Assembly (NCBI RefSeq): GCF_000447295.1
Contig: NZ_KE650771.1
Span: 5,849,559-5,913,558 of the forward strand
Origin: Fischerella sp. PCC 9431
GTDB lineage: Bacteria > Cyanobacteriota > Cyanobacteriia > Cyanobacteriales > Nostocaceae
Direction of reading: 5' to 3'
Length of the DNA stretch: 64,000 nt
The position numbers were made by a program, and so were the translations under genes. Shown here one piece after another: positions 18,455 through 27,178 of this stretch (the first letter of the stretch is position 1; every line of letters begins with the position of its first letter). The notes below the pieces were generated by a model. The model saw only the letters and a list, made by a program, of their open reading frames with translations, searched no databases and was not told the origin of the DNA.

Positions 18455-19545
18455 TTCCATTTGTAGATTTAAAAGCCCAGTACTTAAGTATTAAAGAAGA
18501 GATTGATACTGCCGTCCTCAAGGTATTGGAAAGTACCCAATTTATTTTGGGTAGTGAAGTCACAGCTTTTGAACAAGAGTTTGCCCAATATTGCAATGCC
18601 GATTACGGTATAGCCTTAAATACAGGAACCAGCGCCCTGCACTTGGCGCTATTGGCAGCTGGGATCGGTCCCGGTGACGAAGTGATTACAACACCTTTCA
18701 CTTTTGTTGCTACCGTTGCAGCTATTGTATATACTGGCGCGACACCCGTATTTGTAGACATCGACCCGGTTTCCTACACCATCGATGTCACCAAGATGGA
18801 ACAAGCCATTACCGAAAAAACTAAAGCGATTTTGCCGGTTCATTTGTATGGTCAACCAGCAGATATGAACCCGATTATGGAAATTGCTCGGCGTCATGGT
18901 TTGATTGTAATTGAGGATGCTGCCCAAGCTCACCGCGCTGAGTACAAAGGGCAACGAATAGGTAGTATTGGTGACATTGGGTGTTTTAGTTTTTACCCAG
19001 GTAAGAATCTAGGTGCATATGGTGAAAGTGGCGCAGTAGTCACGAATAATCCCGAATATGCCCGTATCATCAAGATGTTGCGGGACTGGGGACAAGAACA
19101 AAGATATCACCATGTTCTTAAAGGTTATAACTATCGCATGGATGGTATCCAGGGTGCAATTTTGCGAGTCAAGTTGCGCTATCTAGATGCTTGGACGGAA
19201 GCACGCAGGAAACATGCGGCACTTTACGACAAACTCTTGGTAAATTCGGGAATTATAACTCCCAAGGTCATGCCCTACAGTCATCATGTTTACCACGTTT
19301 ACGCCGTACGTACTAGTCAACGGGATCTGCTACAACAAAAACTAAAGGAGCGGGAAATTCAGACAGGTATTCATTATCCCATTCCTGTGCACTTGCAGCA
19401 AGCTTATGCAGATTTAGGATATAAAGTTGGCGACTTTCCCTGTGCCGAATTGGTAGCTAATGAAGTACTTTCCCTGCCAATGTGTGCAGAACTTTCTTCA
19501 GAGCAGATAGAATTTGTCAGTGCTGTGGTGTGTGAGAGTATTTAA
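18451..19545 (+). CDS. wbpE: DegT/DnrJ/EryC1 sugar aminotransferase (WbpE-like)
   Basis: 364 residues, PLP fold type I. The PLP lysine is Lys185 in [27 protein letters not shown] precedes it and [13 protein letters not shown] follows, both typical of the WbpE/WlbC group. It would transfer an amino group to the 3-keto sugar made by the upstream oxidoreductase. Its start overlaps the stop of that gene and its own stop touches the ATG of the next acyltransferase, so three genes are tightly coupled. With the WbpD-like gene this forms a set for a 2,3-diamino uronic acid sugar nucleotide. Confidence 0.87.
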   Translation: MIPFVDLKAQYLSIKEEIDTAVLKVLESTQFILGSEVTAFEQEFAQYCNADYGIALNTGTSALHLALLAAGIGPGDEVITTPFTFVATVAAIVYTGATPVFVDIDPVSYTIDVTKMEQAITEKTKAILPVHLYGQPADMNPIMEIARRHGLIVIEDAAQAHRAEYKGQRIGSIGDIGCFSFYPGKNLGAYGESGAVVTNNPEYARIIKMLRDWGQEQRYHHVLKGYNYRMDGIQGAILRVKLRYLDAWTEARRKHAALYDKLLVNSGIITPKVMPYSHHVYHVYAVRTSQRDLLQQKLKEREIQTGIHYPIPVHLQQAYADLGYKVGDFPCAELVANEVLSLPMCAELSSEQIEFVSAVVCESI

Positions 19546-20253
19546 ATGTCTGAGCTAGTTAAAAGTAGAATAGTCAAAGCTGTACATGGTTCCCAAGAAT
19601 TGAAGCTAGACCCAGATTATGAACTGGGACTAGCAGACTATTTACGCCATCAGTACGGTAATAACGGATTAATTGAATTGTACGCTCGCTTTGTTATTGG
19701 TGATGGAGATTTTGATGCCTTAATGCGGCGAGTTATTTGGCGTGCAGTCGCAAGTAGATTTGGACATGGTGTTCGTATTGCGAGTGGTGTAGGTTTCAAA
19801 CATTTAGAAACCTTTGAAATTGGTAATAGTGTGTTCATTGGCTCCCAAACTTACATTCAGGGAAGATTCGATGGTAAGTGTGTAATTGGGAATCAGGTTT
19901 GGATCGGTCCACAGAGTTACTTTGATGCCCGTGATTTGATTATTGAAGATCATGTAGGCTGGGGACCAGGTGCAAAAGTATTGGGTTCGACCCATACCGC
20001 ATTACCGATTGAAGTTCCGATTATCCAAACAGACTTGGAGATTAAATCGGTAAAAGTTGAAGAAGGAGCCGATATTGGCATGAATGCAGTAATTTTGCCA
20101 GGAGTAACAATCGGAAAAGGTAGTATTGTCGGTGCTGGAGCAGTTGTCAACAAAGATGTTCCACCCTATGCAATTGTAGCAGGTGTTCCAGCTCGGTTTT
20201 TACGCTGGCGAGAAGGATATGAACCATCGGAGAATACAGAAAATGCAAAATAG
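19546..20253 (+). CDS. hexapeptide-repeat acyltransferase
   Basis: 235 residues. An alpha-helical N-terminal part of about 75 residues precedes a left-handed beta-helix (GNSVFIGSQTYIQGRFDGKC, then GADIGMNAVILPGVTIGKG and VGAGAVVNKDVPPYAIVAGV). The helical part and the GPGAKVLGSTHTALP loop resemble sugar O-acetyltransferases of polysaccharide loci rather than serine acetyltransferase, but the acceptor is unknown. The ATG follows directly on the aminotransferase stop, so it is almost certainly co-translated with the WbpBE-like genes. It may acetylate the same sugar at another position. Confidence 0.75.
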   Translation: MSELVKSRIVKAVHGSQELKLDPDYELGLADYLRHQYGNNGLIELYARFVIGDGDFDALMRRVIWRAVASRFGHGVRIASGVGFKHLETFEIGNSVFIGSQTYIQGRFDGKCVIGNQVWIGPQSYFDARDLIIEDHVGWGPGAKVLGSTHTALPIEVPIIQTDLEIKSVKVEEGADIGMNAVILPGVTIGKGSIVGAGAVVNKDVPPYAIVAGVPARFLRWREGYEPSENTENAK

Positions 20254-20692
20254 TATAATTTACTTTTTGTTACATAAATTCTGAATTATTTTTACCTTTC
20301 TACTGAAATAAACAAGCTTGAAAAGAAAGTACAGAAAGCATTTCAGAGAACTTAACTTAAAAAACCCCTAGACTTTACAAAGTAAAATTTTTAGCCATTT
20401 TTGATTTTGATTTCACATCTAATGCTTTAATTTCATTTAGTAGTATCTACCTTTTTCCTTCGTCATCAGTATGCAGTTGCTCTACACACAACCGCACACT
20501 TTTTTGTTGGCGATCGCATAAATATCCGGGGATAAAAGTAAGTAATCATACTTTTTTAAAATAAAAATACTTATTAACTTTGTCAAAAAAAACAGGAATC
20601 CCTATATCCCCTGACCGTTGACCGTTCCTCATTCCCTGTTCCCTTGCCCAAATATGTAATTTATTTTGCACGAGTACTTATAAGGAATAGCA
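20254..20692. other. 439-base intergenic region with low-complexity repeat
   Basis: No gene seen. Bases 20609-20649 carry a loose repeat of CTGACCGTTGACCGTT and TTCCCTGTTCCCTTG, the sort of short-sequence repeat common between cyanobacterial genes. The last bases (AAGGAATAGCA) form the ribosome site of the next gene. A stop (TAA at 20681-20683) rules out an upstream extension of that gene. Confidence 0.55.
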
Positions 20693-22264
20693 ATGACTTT
20701 CCTCTTTACCAATCAGACCCCCAGCATTACAAATTTCACTGACAGAGTTCCCTATGAATTAGGGATGAAATTCCGCAGTGCTACAGCAGGGCAAATTTCC
20801 AGTATTCGTTTCTGGAAAGCTCCCAGCGAGACAGGAACTCACACTGGCAGGATCTGGACAGCAACAGGAACTCTCCTGGCAAGTGTCACTTTTACTAACG
20901 AAACGGCTTCTGGCTGGCAGCAGCAGGCTCTCAGCACCCCAGTTAACATTCAAGCTAATACGACCTATGTAGTCTCTGTCAACGTAAATTCCTACTATGT
21001 AGCCACTTCTAATGCACTGGGTACTTCCATAGTCAATGGCGATCTTAGCTCAGTGGCAGACGGCAATAATGGTGTGTTTAATGGAACTCCAGGAGCCTTT
21101 CCAAGCAATTCCTACCGAAACACTAATTATTTTCGTGATATAGACTTTGTGGCTGTTGCTCTTCCGACTATTACCAAAGTTAGCGGAGATAATCAAACTG
21201 GTGCAACAGGGGCAACTTTGCCTAACCCTTTAGTTGTCCAAGTCAAAGACGGTGCTGGTAATCCTCAATCTGGGGTTACGGTGAACTTTGCCGTTACCAG
21301 TGGCGGAGGAGCGGTTTCGCCCGCTAGTGCAGTAACTAATGCTAGCGGTCAGGCTAGTACTACCTTGACACTCGGAGCTAGCCCTGGTGCGATAAGTCCT
21401 GTTACTAATACTGTGAGTGCTACGGCAAACGGAATAGGTAGCGTTACCTTCTCAGCCACTGCTAATCCATCAGGAAACACACAAACAGTTCTGACGACTC
21501 AATCTCCTAGCAATCCAAATTTCACTGATAACGTTCCCTACGAATTAGGGATGAAATTCCGCAGTGCTAAAGGGGGGCAAATTACCGCCATTCGCTTCTG
21601 GAAAGCATCCAGCGAGACAGGAACTCATATAGGCAAAATATGGACGGCAACAGGAACTCTTCTGGCAAGCGTCACTTTTACTAACGAAACAGCTTCTGGC
21701 TGGCAGCAGCAACTTCTGGAAACGCCGGTTAACATTCAAGCTAACACAACCTACGTGGTCTCTGTCAACGTTAATGCCTATTATGTCATAACTTATGATC
21801 AACTTGCTAGCTCTATAGTCAATGGCGATCTTAGCTCAGTGGCAGACGGCAATAATGGGGTATTTAATGTTAGCCCGAATTCTTTCCCAACCAGTTCTTA
21901 CCGGAATAGTAACTATTATCGCGATATTGGTTTTGTTGTTGGCAGTACCTTACTAAAAGTTAGTGGAGACAATCAGATTGGCGCTACAGGAGCGACTCTG
22001 CCGAATGCCCTAGTTGTAAGAGTCCTAAATGCTCAAAACAGTCCTCAGTCAGGGGTAACGGTGAACTTTGCCGTTACCAATGGTGGCGGGTCAGTGTCGC
22101 CCAGCAGTGCATTAACTAATGCTAGTGGTGAAGCCAGTACAGCCTTGACATTGGGGTCTGTTCCTAGCGGACCTGATGGGGTAGTAGTAACCGCAACGGC
22201 AACAGGCATTGGCAGTATCACCTTCTCGGCGACAGCAACTCCAGCGAATCCCAATCCCATCTAT
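20693..22264 (+). repeat. internal tandem duplication of about 786 bases
   Basis: Two successive in-frame units encode DUF4082-Big_1. Identical blocks recur at a fixed distance: GATGAAATTCCGCAGTGCTA at 20764 and 21550, and CTAGC/TTAGCTCAGTGGCAGACGG near 21050 and 21835. The strong nucleotide match, including silent positions, points to a recent duplication or ongoing gene conversion. Confidence 0.8.
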
Positions 22265-23722
22265 TTGGAAAACCTTAATTCTGGTACGACTAACTGGAGG
22301 CTTGTCAACCAAGCTAGTGGCGAGATCGCTGGTTATGCTTCTGCGACCAGTGTCAATAAAGGGGAATCGCTGGACATTAAGGTTTCTCTGGGGGTTGCTG
22401 GACAATATACTATCGATGTCTATCGCCTGGGCTATTATGGTGGCACCGGAGGAAGGTTGATGGTGAGTAGTGGTCCGCTCAATGGCACAACCCAACCTGC
22501 CTGTACCTTAGATCCCAATACCCGCCTAGTCGAGTGCAACTGGACAACTTCCTACGTTTTGCAAGTAGGCAATACGTGGACAAGCGGTATTTATGTTGCC
22601 AAGTTGACTGATCAGGCAACTAGCAAACAGGCACATGTGTGGTTTGTCGTCCGGGATGATAGCAGCAGTGCCGATATTTTATTCCAGAGTGCCATTTCTA
22701 CTGTTCTGGCTTATAGCTCGACAGGTGGTTACAGCTTATACACTTATAACAGTATTGGGGGTCAGAGAGCTTATAAGGTTTCCTACGACCGACCCTTCTC
22801 CCAAGCAAGCAACCCAAACGAGGCCAATACACCCCTGCGATGGGAATACAATATGGTGCGCTGGCTGGAATCTCAAGCTTACAATGTCACCTATACTGAC
22901 AACATGCAGATTCATGCCAATGGGCAAACATTGCTCAATCCCACCAATCACAAAGTATTACTGTCTGTAGGCCACGATGAGTACTGGTCTAAAGAGATGC
23001 GCGACGCCATTGAGGCTGGCCGTAATGCCGGAGTTAATTTGGGATTTTTCTCTGCCAATACTTGCTATTGGCGAGTGAGGTTTGAAAATTCCACTTCTGC
23101 TGCTGGACAAGTGAAGCCAGACCGCGTAATGGCCTGCTATAAGCCAGATTGGAACTTAGATCCAGTTGTCCAGCAACAGGGTTCATCAGCAGCCACTAAT
23201 AAATTCCGCAGCTTCCAGAACCAACGCCCGGAAAACGCTTTGTTGGGAGTTATGTACGGTAGCGATACCTCAAACATCTACGGTGGTTATAATTTTGTCG
23301 TCACTAACAGCAGTGATCCTTACTATGCGAATACGGGACTCCAAAATGGAGATCAGCTGAGTCTCTTAGTAGGCTATGAATGGGATTTTATCGTTAATAA
23401 TGGTTCTAGTCCTTCAGGTCTTGTGACTTTGTCCAACTCAACAGTTCAGCCAGCTAGTGTATTGCCAAACTACGACGAACCACCTGGAGAACAAGCTCTA
23501 CCTGCGAACCAAGATTATACCAAATCCCAGTCAGTTCGTTATGTAGCCAATAGTGGAGCTAAAGTTTTTGCATCCGGTACCGTTCAGTGGGCCTGGGGAC
23601 TAGATAGTAGTGGTGTCAGCCCGGCAAGGGAAGATATTCGTGTCAAGCAGATAACTGTCAATATTTTAGCAGACATGGGATCTCGGCCCCAAACCCCGAA
23701 TGCAAACCTTATCGTTCCTTAA
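20693..23722 (+). CDS. multidomain protein: (DUF4082-Big_1)x2 followed by a dimethylformamidase-beta-like domain
   Basis: 1009 residues. In rough order: DUF4082 (5-150), Big_1/invasin-type Ig domain (160-260, starting KVSGDNQTGATGATLPN), second DUF4082 (270-420), second Big_1 (425-515), then a dimethylformamidase-beta-like domain to the end (SVGHDEYWSKEMRDAIEAG, FASGTVQWAWGLD). The domain types are mostly shared with the protein at 4163-7756, but their order is reversed. Unlike that protein it has no signal peptide, and an in-frame stop 10 bases upstream excludes a longer N-terminus. The two DUF4082-Big_1 units are close copies. It is probably co-transcribed with the Tat-signal protein 21 bases downstream. 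The function is unknown; a role in the extracellular glycan matrix is inferred. Confidence 0.78.
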   Translation: MTFLFTNQTPSITNFTDRVPYELGMKFRSATAGQISSIRFWKAPSETGTHTGRIWTATGTLLASVTFTNETASGWQQQALSTPVNIQANTTYVVSVNVNSYYVATSNALGTSIVNGDLSSVADGNNGVFNGTPGAFPSNSYRNTNYFRDIDFVAVALPTITKVSGDNQTGATGATLPNPLVVQVKDGAGNPQSGVTVNFAVTSGGGAVSPASAVTNASGQASTTLTLGASPGAISPVTNTVSATANGIGSVTFSATANPSGNTQTVLTTQSPSNPNFTDNVPYELGMKFRSAKGGQITAIRFWKASSETGTHIGKIWTATGTLLASVTFTNETASGWQQQLLETPVNIQANTTYVVSVNVNAYYVITYDQLASSIVNGDLSSVADGNNGVFNVSPNSFPTSSYRNSNYYRDIGFVVGSTLLKVSGDNQIGATGATLPNALVVRVLNAQNSPQSGVTVNFAVTNGGGSVSPSSALTNASGEASTALTLGSVPSGPDGVVVTATATGIGSITFSATATPANPNPIYLENLNSGTTNWRLVNQASGEIAGYASATSVNKGESLDIKVSLGVAGQYTIDVYRLGYYGGTGGRLMVSSGPLNGTTQPACTLDPNTRLVECNWTTSYVLQVGNTWTSGIYVAKLTDQATSKQAHVWFVVRDDSSSADILFQSAISTVLAYSSTGGYSLYTYNSIGGQRAYKVSYDRPFSQASNPNEANTPLRWEYNMVRWLESQAYNVTYTDNMQIHANGQTLLNPTNHKVLLSVGHDEYWSKEMRDAIEAGRNAGVNLGFFSANTCYWRVRFENSTSAAGQVKPDRVMACYKPDWNLDPVVQQQGSSAATNKFRSFQNQRPENALLGVMYGSDTSNIYGGYNFVVTNSSDPYYANTGLQNGDQLSLLVGYEWDFIVNNGSSPSGLVTLSNSTVQPASVLPNYDEPPGEQALPANQDYTKSQSVRYVANSGAKVFASGTVQWAWGLDSSGVSPAREDIRVKQITVNILADMGSRPQTPNANLIVP

Positions 23723-23743
23723 AGTGTCCCAAGAAATATCATC

Positions 23744-24721
23744 ATGTCACCTCTGAAACGCCGACAATTTACCCAACTGGCCGCTGCTGGTTTAACTTCC
23801 ACGATTGTTGCCGATATCTCTAGTAAAGCGCTTGCTCAAAATAATGGTCAAAATAATGGGAAGAGTCAGGAGGTTCTTTATGGAGTAAACCTTCCTAGTA
23901 CATCCAACGCTCTAAATCGCGAAGACCAAACTCCGCCAGTGGAACTAAATACTGCTGATGTGGGGACGGGAAAGGTTGTCTCTAGAGCTAATGTACCAGT
24001 TCAATCTGTGGACAATCCATCGTCTGTAAAGAAAAAGTCTCAGGCCTTCTTTACTGGTGACTCTGACCGGATTACGAAATTGACAGCACTTGGAGATGGG
24101 GATCTAATAATTTCAACAGTCTCTAAGACGAGAAATGGTTATTTCAACCATCTTATTTATACTGTCGGAGGTGCTAAGAATCCCCAATTCAGAGCGAAAA
24201 AAGTTTTAGATTTAGAGGCTTCCAATCAAACCATTGAAAGCTTGTTGAGCCTTCCCAATAACCAACTTTTGTGCATAGTGGGAACTGAAGGTCTCCCTCC
24301 TTTTTCGTTCAGAACAATCGATTCCAGAACTGGTAAAATTCTTTCTAACGATGATCTGAATCTACCTCCATTGCCGTCCACTCATCGATTTGCTAATCTA
24401 TGCCAAGACCCGAAGGGAAATATTTTTGCAACCGAGATTGGTTCAGAAGGTATCCCCATTTTAATTTTGCTCAACTTGCAGGAGAAAGCGATAGTTACTG
24501 GCAAGGTGAAAATTCAGAAACTGACTCCACTGAACTTTGAAGGACGCCCTCTCTTCAACGATGTTAAAGATTTAAACTTTTCCTCCTCGGGTCAATTGTA
24601 TGCGCTTGCTACTGACAATAGTAGGAAAAAGAATGCCCTATTTACGGTAGATGCGAGAAGCGGCAAAATGGGACTAGTAAACGACGACTTTGCAGGTGAG
24701 AAGTTTGCATTCTCTGTTTAG
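23744..24721 (+). CDS. predicted Tat-exported beta-propeller-like protein of unknown function
   Basis: 325 residues. The N-terminus has a twin-arginine signal (KRRQFTQLAAAG) with a hydrophobic stretch and a plausible cleavage site at KALAQ. The mature part begins with an Asn/Gln-rich linker. Recurrent beta-strand units follow (GDGDLIIST, LPNNQLLCIVG, DPKGNIFATEIG, SSSGQLYALATD), spaced like the blades of a propeller. I do not recognise the family. It lies 21 bases after the dimethylformamidase-like gene, which has no signal peptide of its own. The two proteins may act together outside the cytoplasm. Confidence 0.65.
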   Translation: MSPLKRRQFTQLAAAGLTSTIVADISSKALAQNNGQNNGKSQEVLYGVNLPSTSNALNREDQTPPVELNTADVGTGKVVSRANVPVQSVDNPSSVKKKSQAFFTGDSDRITKLTALGDGDLIISTVSKTRNGYFNHLIYTVGGAKNPQFRAKKVLDLEASNQTIESLLSLPNNQLLCIVGTEGLPPFSFRTIDSRTGKILSNDDLNLPPLPSTHRFANLCQDPKGNIFATEIGSEGIPILILLNLQEKAIVTGKVKIQKLTPLNFEGRPLFNDVKDLNFSSSGQLYALATDNSRKKNALFTVDARSGKMGLVNDDFAGEKFAFSV

Positions 24722-24728
24722 TATTACT

Positions 24729-24840
24729 TATACTAAAAACGGCTAATAACTGGACTTGAGAAAAGTAGTTATAATCCATGTTTAATAAAGGTTTTAGCTA
24801 CTTAAAACAAAAACTAAAGTCCCAAGCCGTTTTTAGTATA
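24729..24840. mobile_element. MITE-like element, 112 bases, perfect terminal inverted repeats
   Basis: TATACTAAAAACGGCT (24729-24744) is a perfect inverted match to AGCCGTTTTTAGTATA (24825-24840). If the outer TA on each side is a target duplication, the element looks like a non-autonomous relative of IS630/Tc1-type elements, which insert at TA. The interior also folds back partly (GGACTTGAG / CTAAAGTCC) and has no coding capacity. It lies between the Tat protein gene and the epimerase gene and could also act as a terminator. Confidence 0.7.
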
Positions 24841-24963
24841 GTCAAAATCTACTCTAAAATAGACTCTTTTATTCAGTTGTAATTATCTTCTTTTCCTAGC
24901 ATTTATATAATTTTCAGCGAAGTATTCAAATTGTTGAACAGCAAATAATTAAACGAAAAGAAA

Positions 24964-25938
24964 ATGCAAAATAGTCGCGTATTAATTACAGGTGGCGCAG
25001 GCTTAGTCGGCTCACATATTGCTGATTTGCTAGTTAAAGAGGGGGTTGCGGAAATTATTGTTTTGGATAATTTCACGCGGGGGCGACTGGCGAACCTGTC
25101 TTGGACAAAAGAAAATGGTCCTCTGGTGATTGTTGAAGGCGATATTCGGGATCAAAAACTTTTGGGGGAAGTCATGCAAGGTGTAGATTATGTCTTTCAC
25201 CAAGCTGCAATCCGTATTACCCAATGTGCTGAAGAACCCCGTTTGGCCTTGGAAGTGCTAGCTGATGGTACATTTAATGTTTTGGAAGCCGCAGTTAAGG
25301 CTAAAGTCAAAAAAGTTGTCGCCGCTTCTTCTGCTTCTATTTACGGCATGGCAGAGGATTTCCCTACTACGGAATCTCATCATCCCTATAATAACCGTAC
25401 CCTTTACGGTGCAGCAAAGGTATTTAATGAAGGCTTATTACGTAGTTTCTACGATATGTACGGCTTAGACTATGTAGCATTACGCTACTTTAACGTCTAC
25501 GGGCCGCGTATGGATATTTATGGTGTTTACACCGAAGTCTTGATCCGGTGGATGGATCGGATCGCCGCAGGTCAACCACCACTAATTTTTGGTGATGGTA
25601 AGCAGACTATGGACTTTGTCTACATCGAAGATATTGCCAGAGCTAATATTCTAGCTGCTAAAGCTAATGTGACAGACGAGGTATTTAATGTTGCTAGTGG
25701 TGTCGAAAGTAGTTTAAATGACCTTGCCTATAGCTTGGCTAAGGTAATGGGGTCTGATTTGCAGCCAGAATACGGTCCAGAACGCAAAGTCAACCCAGTA
25801 CAGCGCCGACTTGCAGATGTCAGCAAAGCTCAGAAATTATTGAGTTTTGCAGCAGAAGTGTCTTTGGAAGAAGGGTTACGTCGGCTGGTGAATTGGTGGC
25901 GTTCTGAAAAGCAGACGAAGGAAACAAGCAATGTCTGA
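24964..25938 (+). CDS. NAD-dependent nucleotide-sugar epimerase/dehydratase (GalE-like SDR)
   Basis: 324 residues, extended short-chain dehydrogenase. NAD-binding motif TGGAGLVGSHIADLL, catalytic Ser in ASSASIYG and the YGAAK Tyr/Lys pair, then the substrate region LRYFNVYGPRMDIYG. It probably epimerises or modifies a UDP-sugar. The next gene, an aminotransferase, overlaps its end by eight bases, so the pair may make an amino sugar for the glycan. It starts the long plus-strand glycan operon. The exact substrate cannot be read from the sequence. Confidence 0.85.
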   Translation: MQNSRVLITGGAGLVGSHIADLLVKEGVAEIIVLDNFTRGRLANLSWTKENGPLVIVEGDIRDQKLLGEVMQGVDYVFHQAAIRITQCAEEPRLALEVLADGTFNVLEAAVKAKVKKVVAASSASIYGMAEDFPTTESHHPYNNRTLYGAAKVFNEGLLRSFYDMYGLDYVALRYFNVYGPRMDIYGVYTEVLIRWMDRIAAGQPPLIFGDGKQTMDFVYIEDIARANILAAKANVTDEVFNVASGVESSLNDLAYSLAKVMGSDLQPEYGPERKVNPVQRRLADVSKAQKLLSFAAEVSLEEGLRRLVNWWRSEKQTKETSNV

Positions 25939-27133
25939 AAAAATACAAAATATTCCAATAGCCAAACCCTGGATGGGAGAAGCCGAGGCAGAGGCAGCTA
26001 AACGTGCAATTATGTCTGGGTGGGTGACACAGGGCCCGGAAGTTTTAGCCTTCGAGCAAGAGTTTGCAGCTTACGTAGGGGCAAAATATGCTTGTGCTGT
26101 TTCTAATTGTACAACAGCGTTACACTTGGCACTGTTAACAGTGGGAGTGCAGCCTGGGGATGAAGTGATTACCGTCAGTCATTCCTATATTGCTACCGCC
26201 AACAGCATCCGCTACTGTGGGGCAATCCCAGTGTTTGTGGACATTGAACCACAGACATTTAACATCAACCCGATGTTGATTGAAGATGTGATTAGTAGTC
26301 GCACTCGTGCAATTCTCATTGTTCACCAGATGGGGATGCCTTGTGATCTCAAAGCAATTTTGGATATTGCCCACAGTCACAATTTACCAGTAATTGAAGA
26401 TGCAGCCTGTGCGATCGCGAGTGAAATTCTCTGGGATGGTAAGTGGGAGAAAATCGGTAAACCACATGGTGATATTGCCTGTTTTTCCTTTCATCCACGC
26501 AAAGTGATCACTACTGGAGACGGGGGAATGCTTACCACTAATAACCCAGAATGGGATAAACAGTTTCGCCTCTGGCGACAACATGGAATGAGCGTTCCTG
26601 ACACCGTGCGTCACAGTGCAAAACAGGTAACATTTGAGTCCTATCCAATGTTGGGTTATAACTACCGGATGACTGATATCCAAGCAGCAGTTGGACGAGA
26701 ACAACTCAAACGCCTGCCAGAAATTGTCGAACGACGGCGTTATTTGGCACAACGGTATCAGGAAATGTTAGCAGAGGTGCCAGGATTGAAATTGCCGACT
26801 GAACCAGCTTGGGCAAGAAGTAACTGGCAGAGTTTTTGTGTAAGATTGCCAGAAAAATGTGACCAAGTGCAAGTGATGCAGGCGATGTTAGATGGTGGGG
26901 TATCGACACGTCGGGGAATTATGTGCGCTCACCGGGAAAGCGCTTACAGTATAGAAGCTTGGTCTTGTGGAATTGATGGTGATGCTTGTGATTGCAAACA
27001 AGGAAACTGTCAGCGCTTAGTTGAAAGTGAACAAGCTCAAGAGCGTGCAATTATTTTGCCACTTTTCCATCAGATGACCGAAGAGGAACAAGATCGGACA
27101 ATCAAGGTTATGAAAACTAACTGTCAGGTCTGA
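25931..27133 (+). CDS. DegT/DnrJ/EryC1 sugar aminotransferase with a cysteine cluster
   Basis: 400 residues. PLP fold with the lysine at Lys191 in SFHPRKVITTGDGG, preceded by IEDAACAIASE, and followed by GYNYRMTDIQAAVG. It resembles perosamine/PseC-type sugar 4-aminotransferases. Near the C-terminus four cysteines lie close together (Cys346, 353, 355 and 360 in CGIDGDACDCKQGNC), which I do not associate with the standard fold and which could bind a metal. It overlaps the epimerase gene by eight bases, so the two products probably act in sequence on one nucleotide sugar. Confidence 0.85.
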   Translation: MSEKIQNIPIAKPWMGEAEAEAAKRAIMSGWVTQGPEVLAFEQEFAAYVGAKYACAVSNCTTALHLALLTVGVQPGDEVITVSHSYIATANSIRYCGAIPVFVDIEPQTFNINPMLIEDVISSRTRAILIVHQMGMPCDLKAILDIAHSHNLPVIEDAACAIASEILWDGKWEKIGKPHGDIACFSFHPRKVITTGDGGMLTTNNPEWDKQFRLWRQHGMSVPDTVRHSAKQVTFESYPMLGYNYRMTDIQAAVGREQLKRLPEIVERRRYLAQRYQEMLAEVPGLKLPTEPAWARSNWQSFCVRLPEKCDQVQVMQAMLDGGVSTRRGIMCAHRESAYSIEAWSCGIDGDACDCKQGNCQRLVESEQAQERAIILPLFHQMTEEEQDRTIKVMKTNCQV

Positions 27134-27178
27134 ATGTATTAGTTAGCAAAGCATAGCAGGATTGAGCAAGAGAATTAT

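Noticed and set aside
20609-20649. CRISPR-like or direct-repeat array
   Set aside because: The units are short, imperfect and contiguous without spacers; they match ordinary short-sequence repeats, as at 55401-55443 and 57926-57945.
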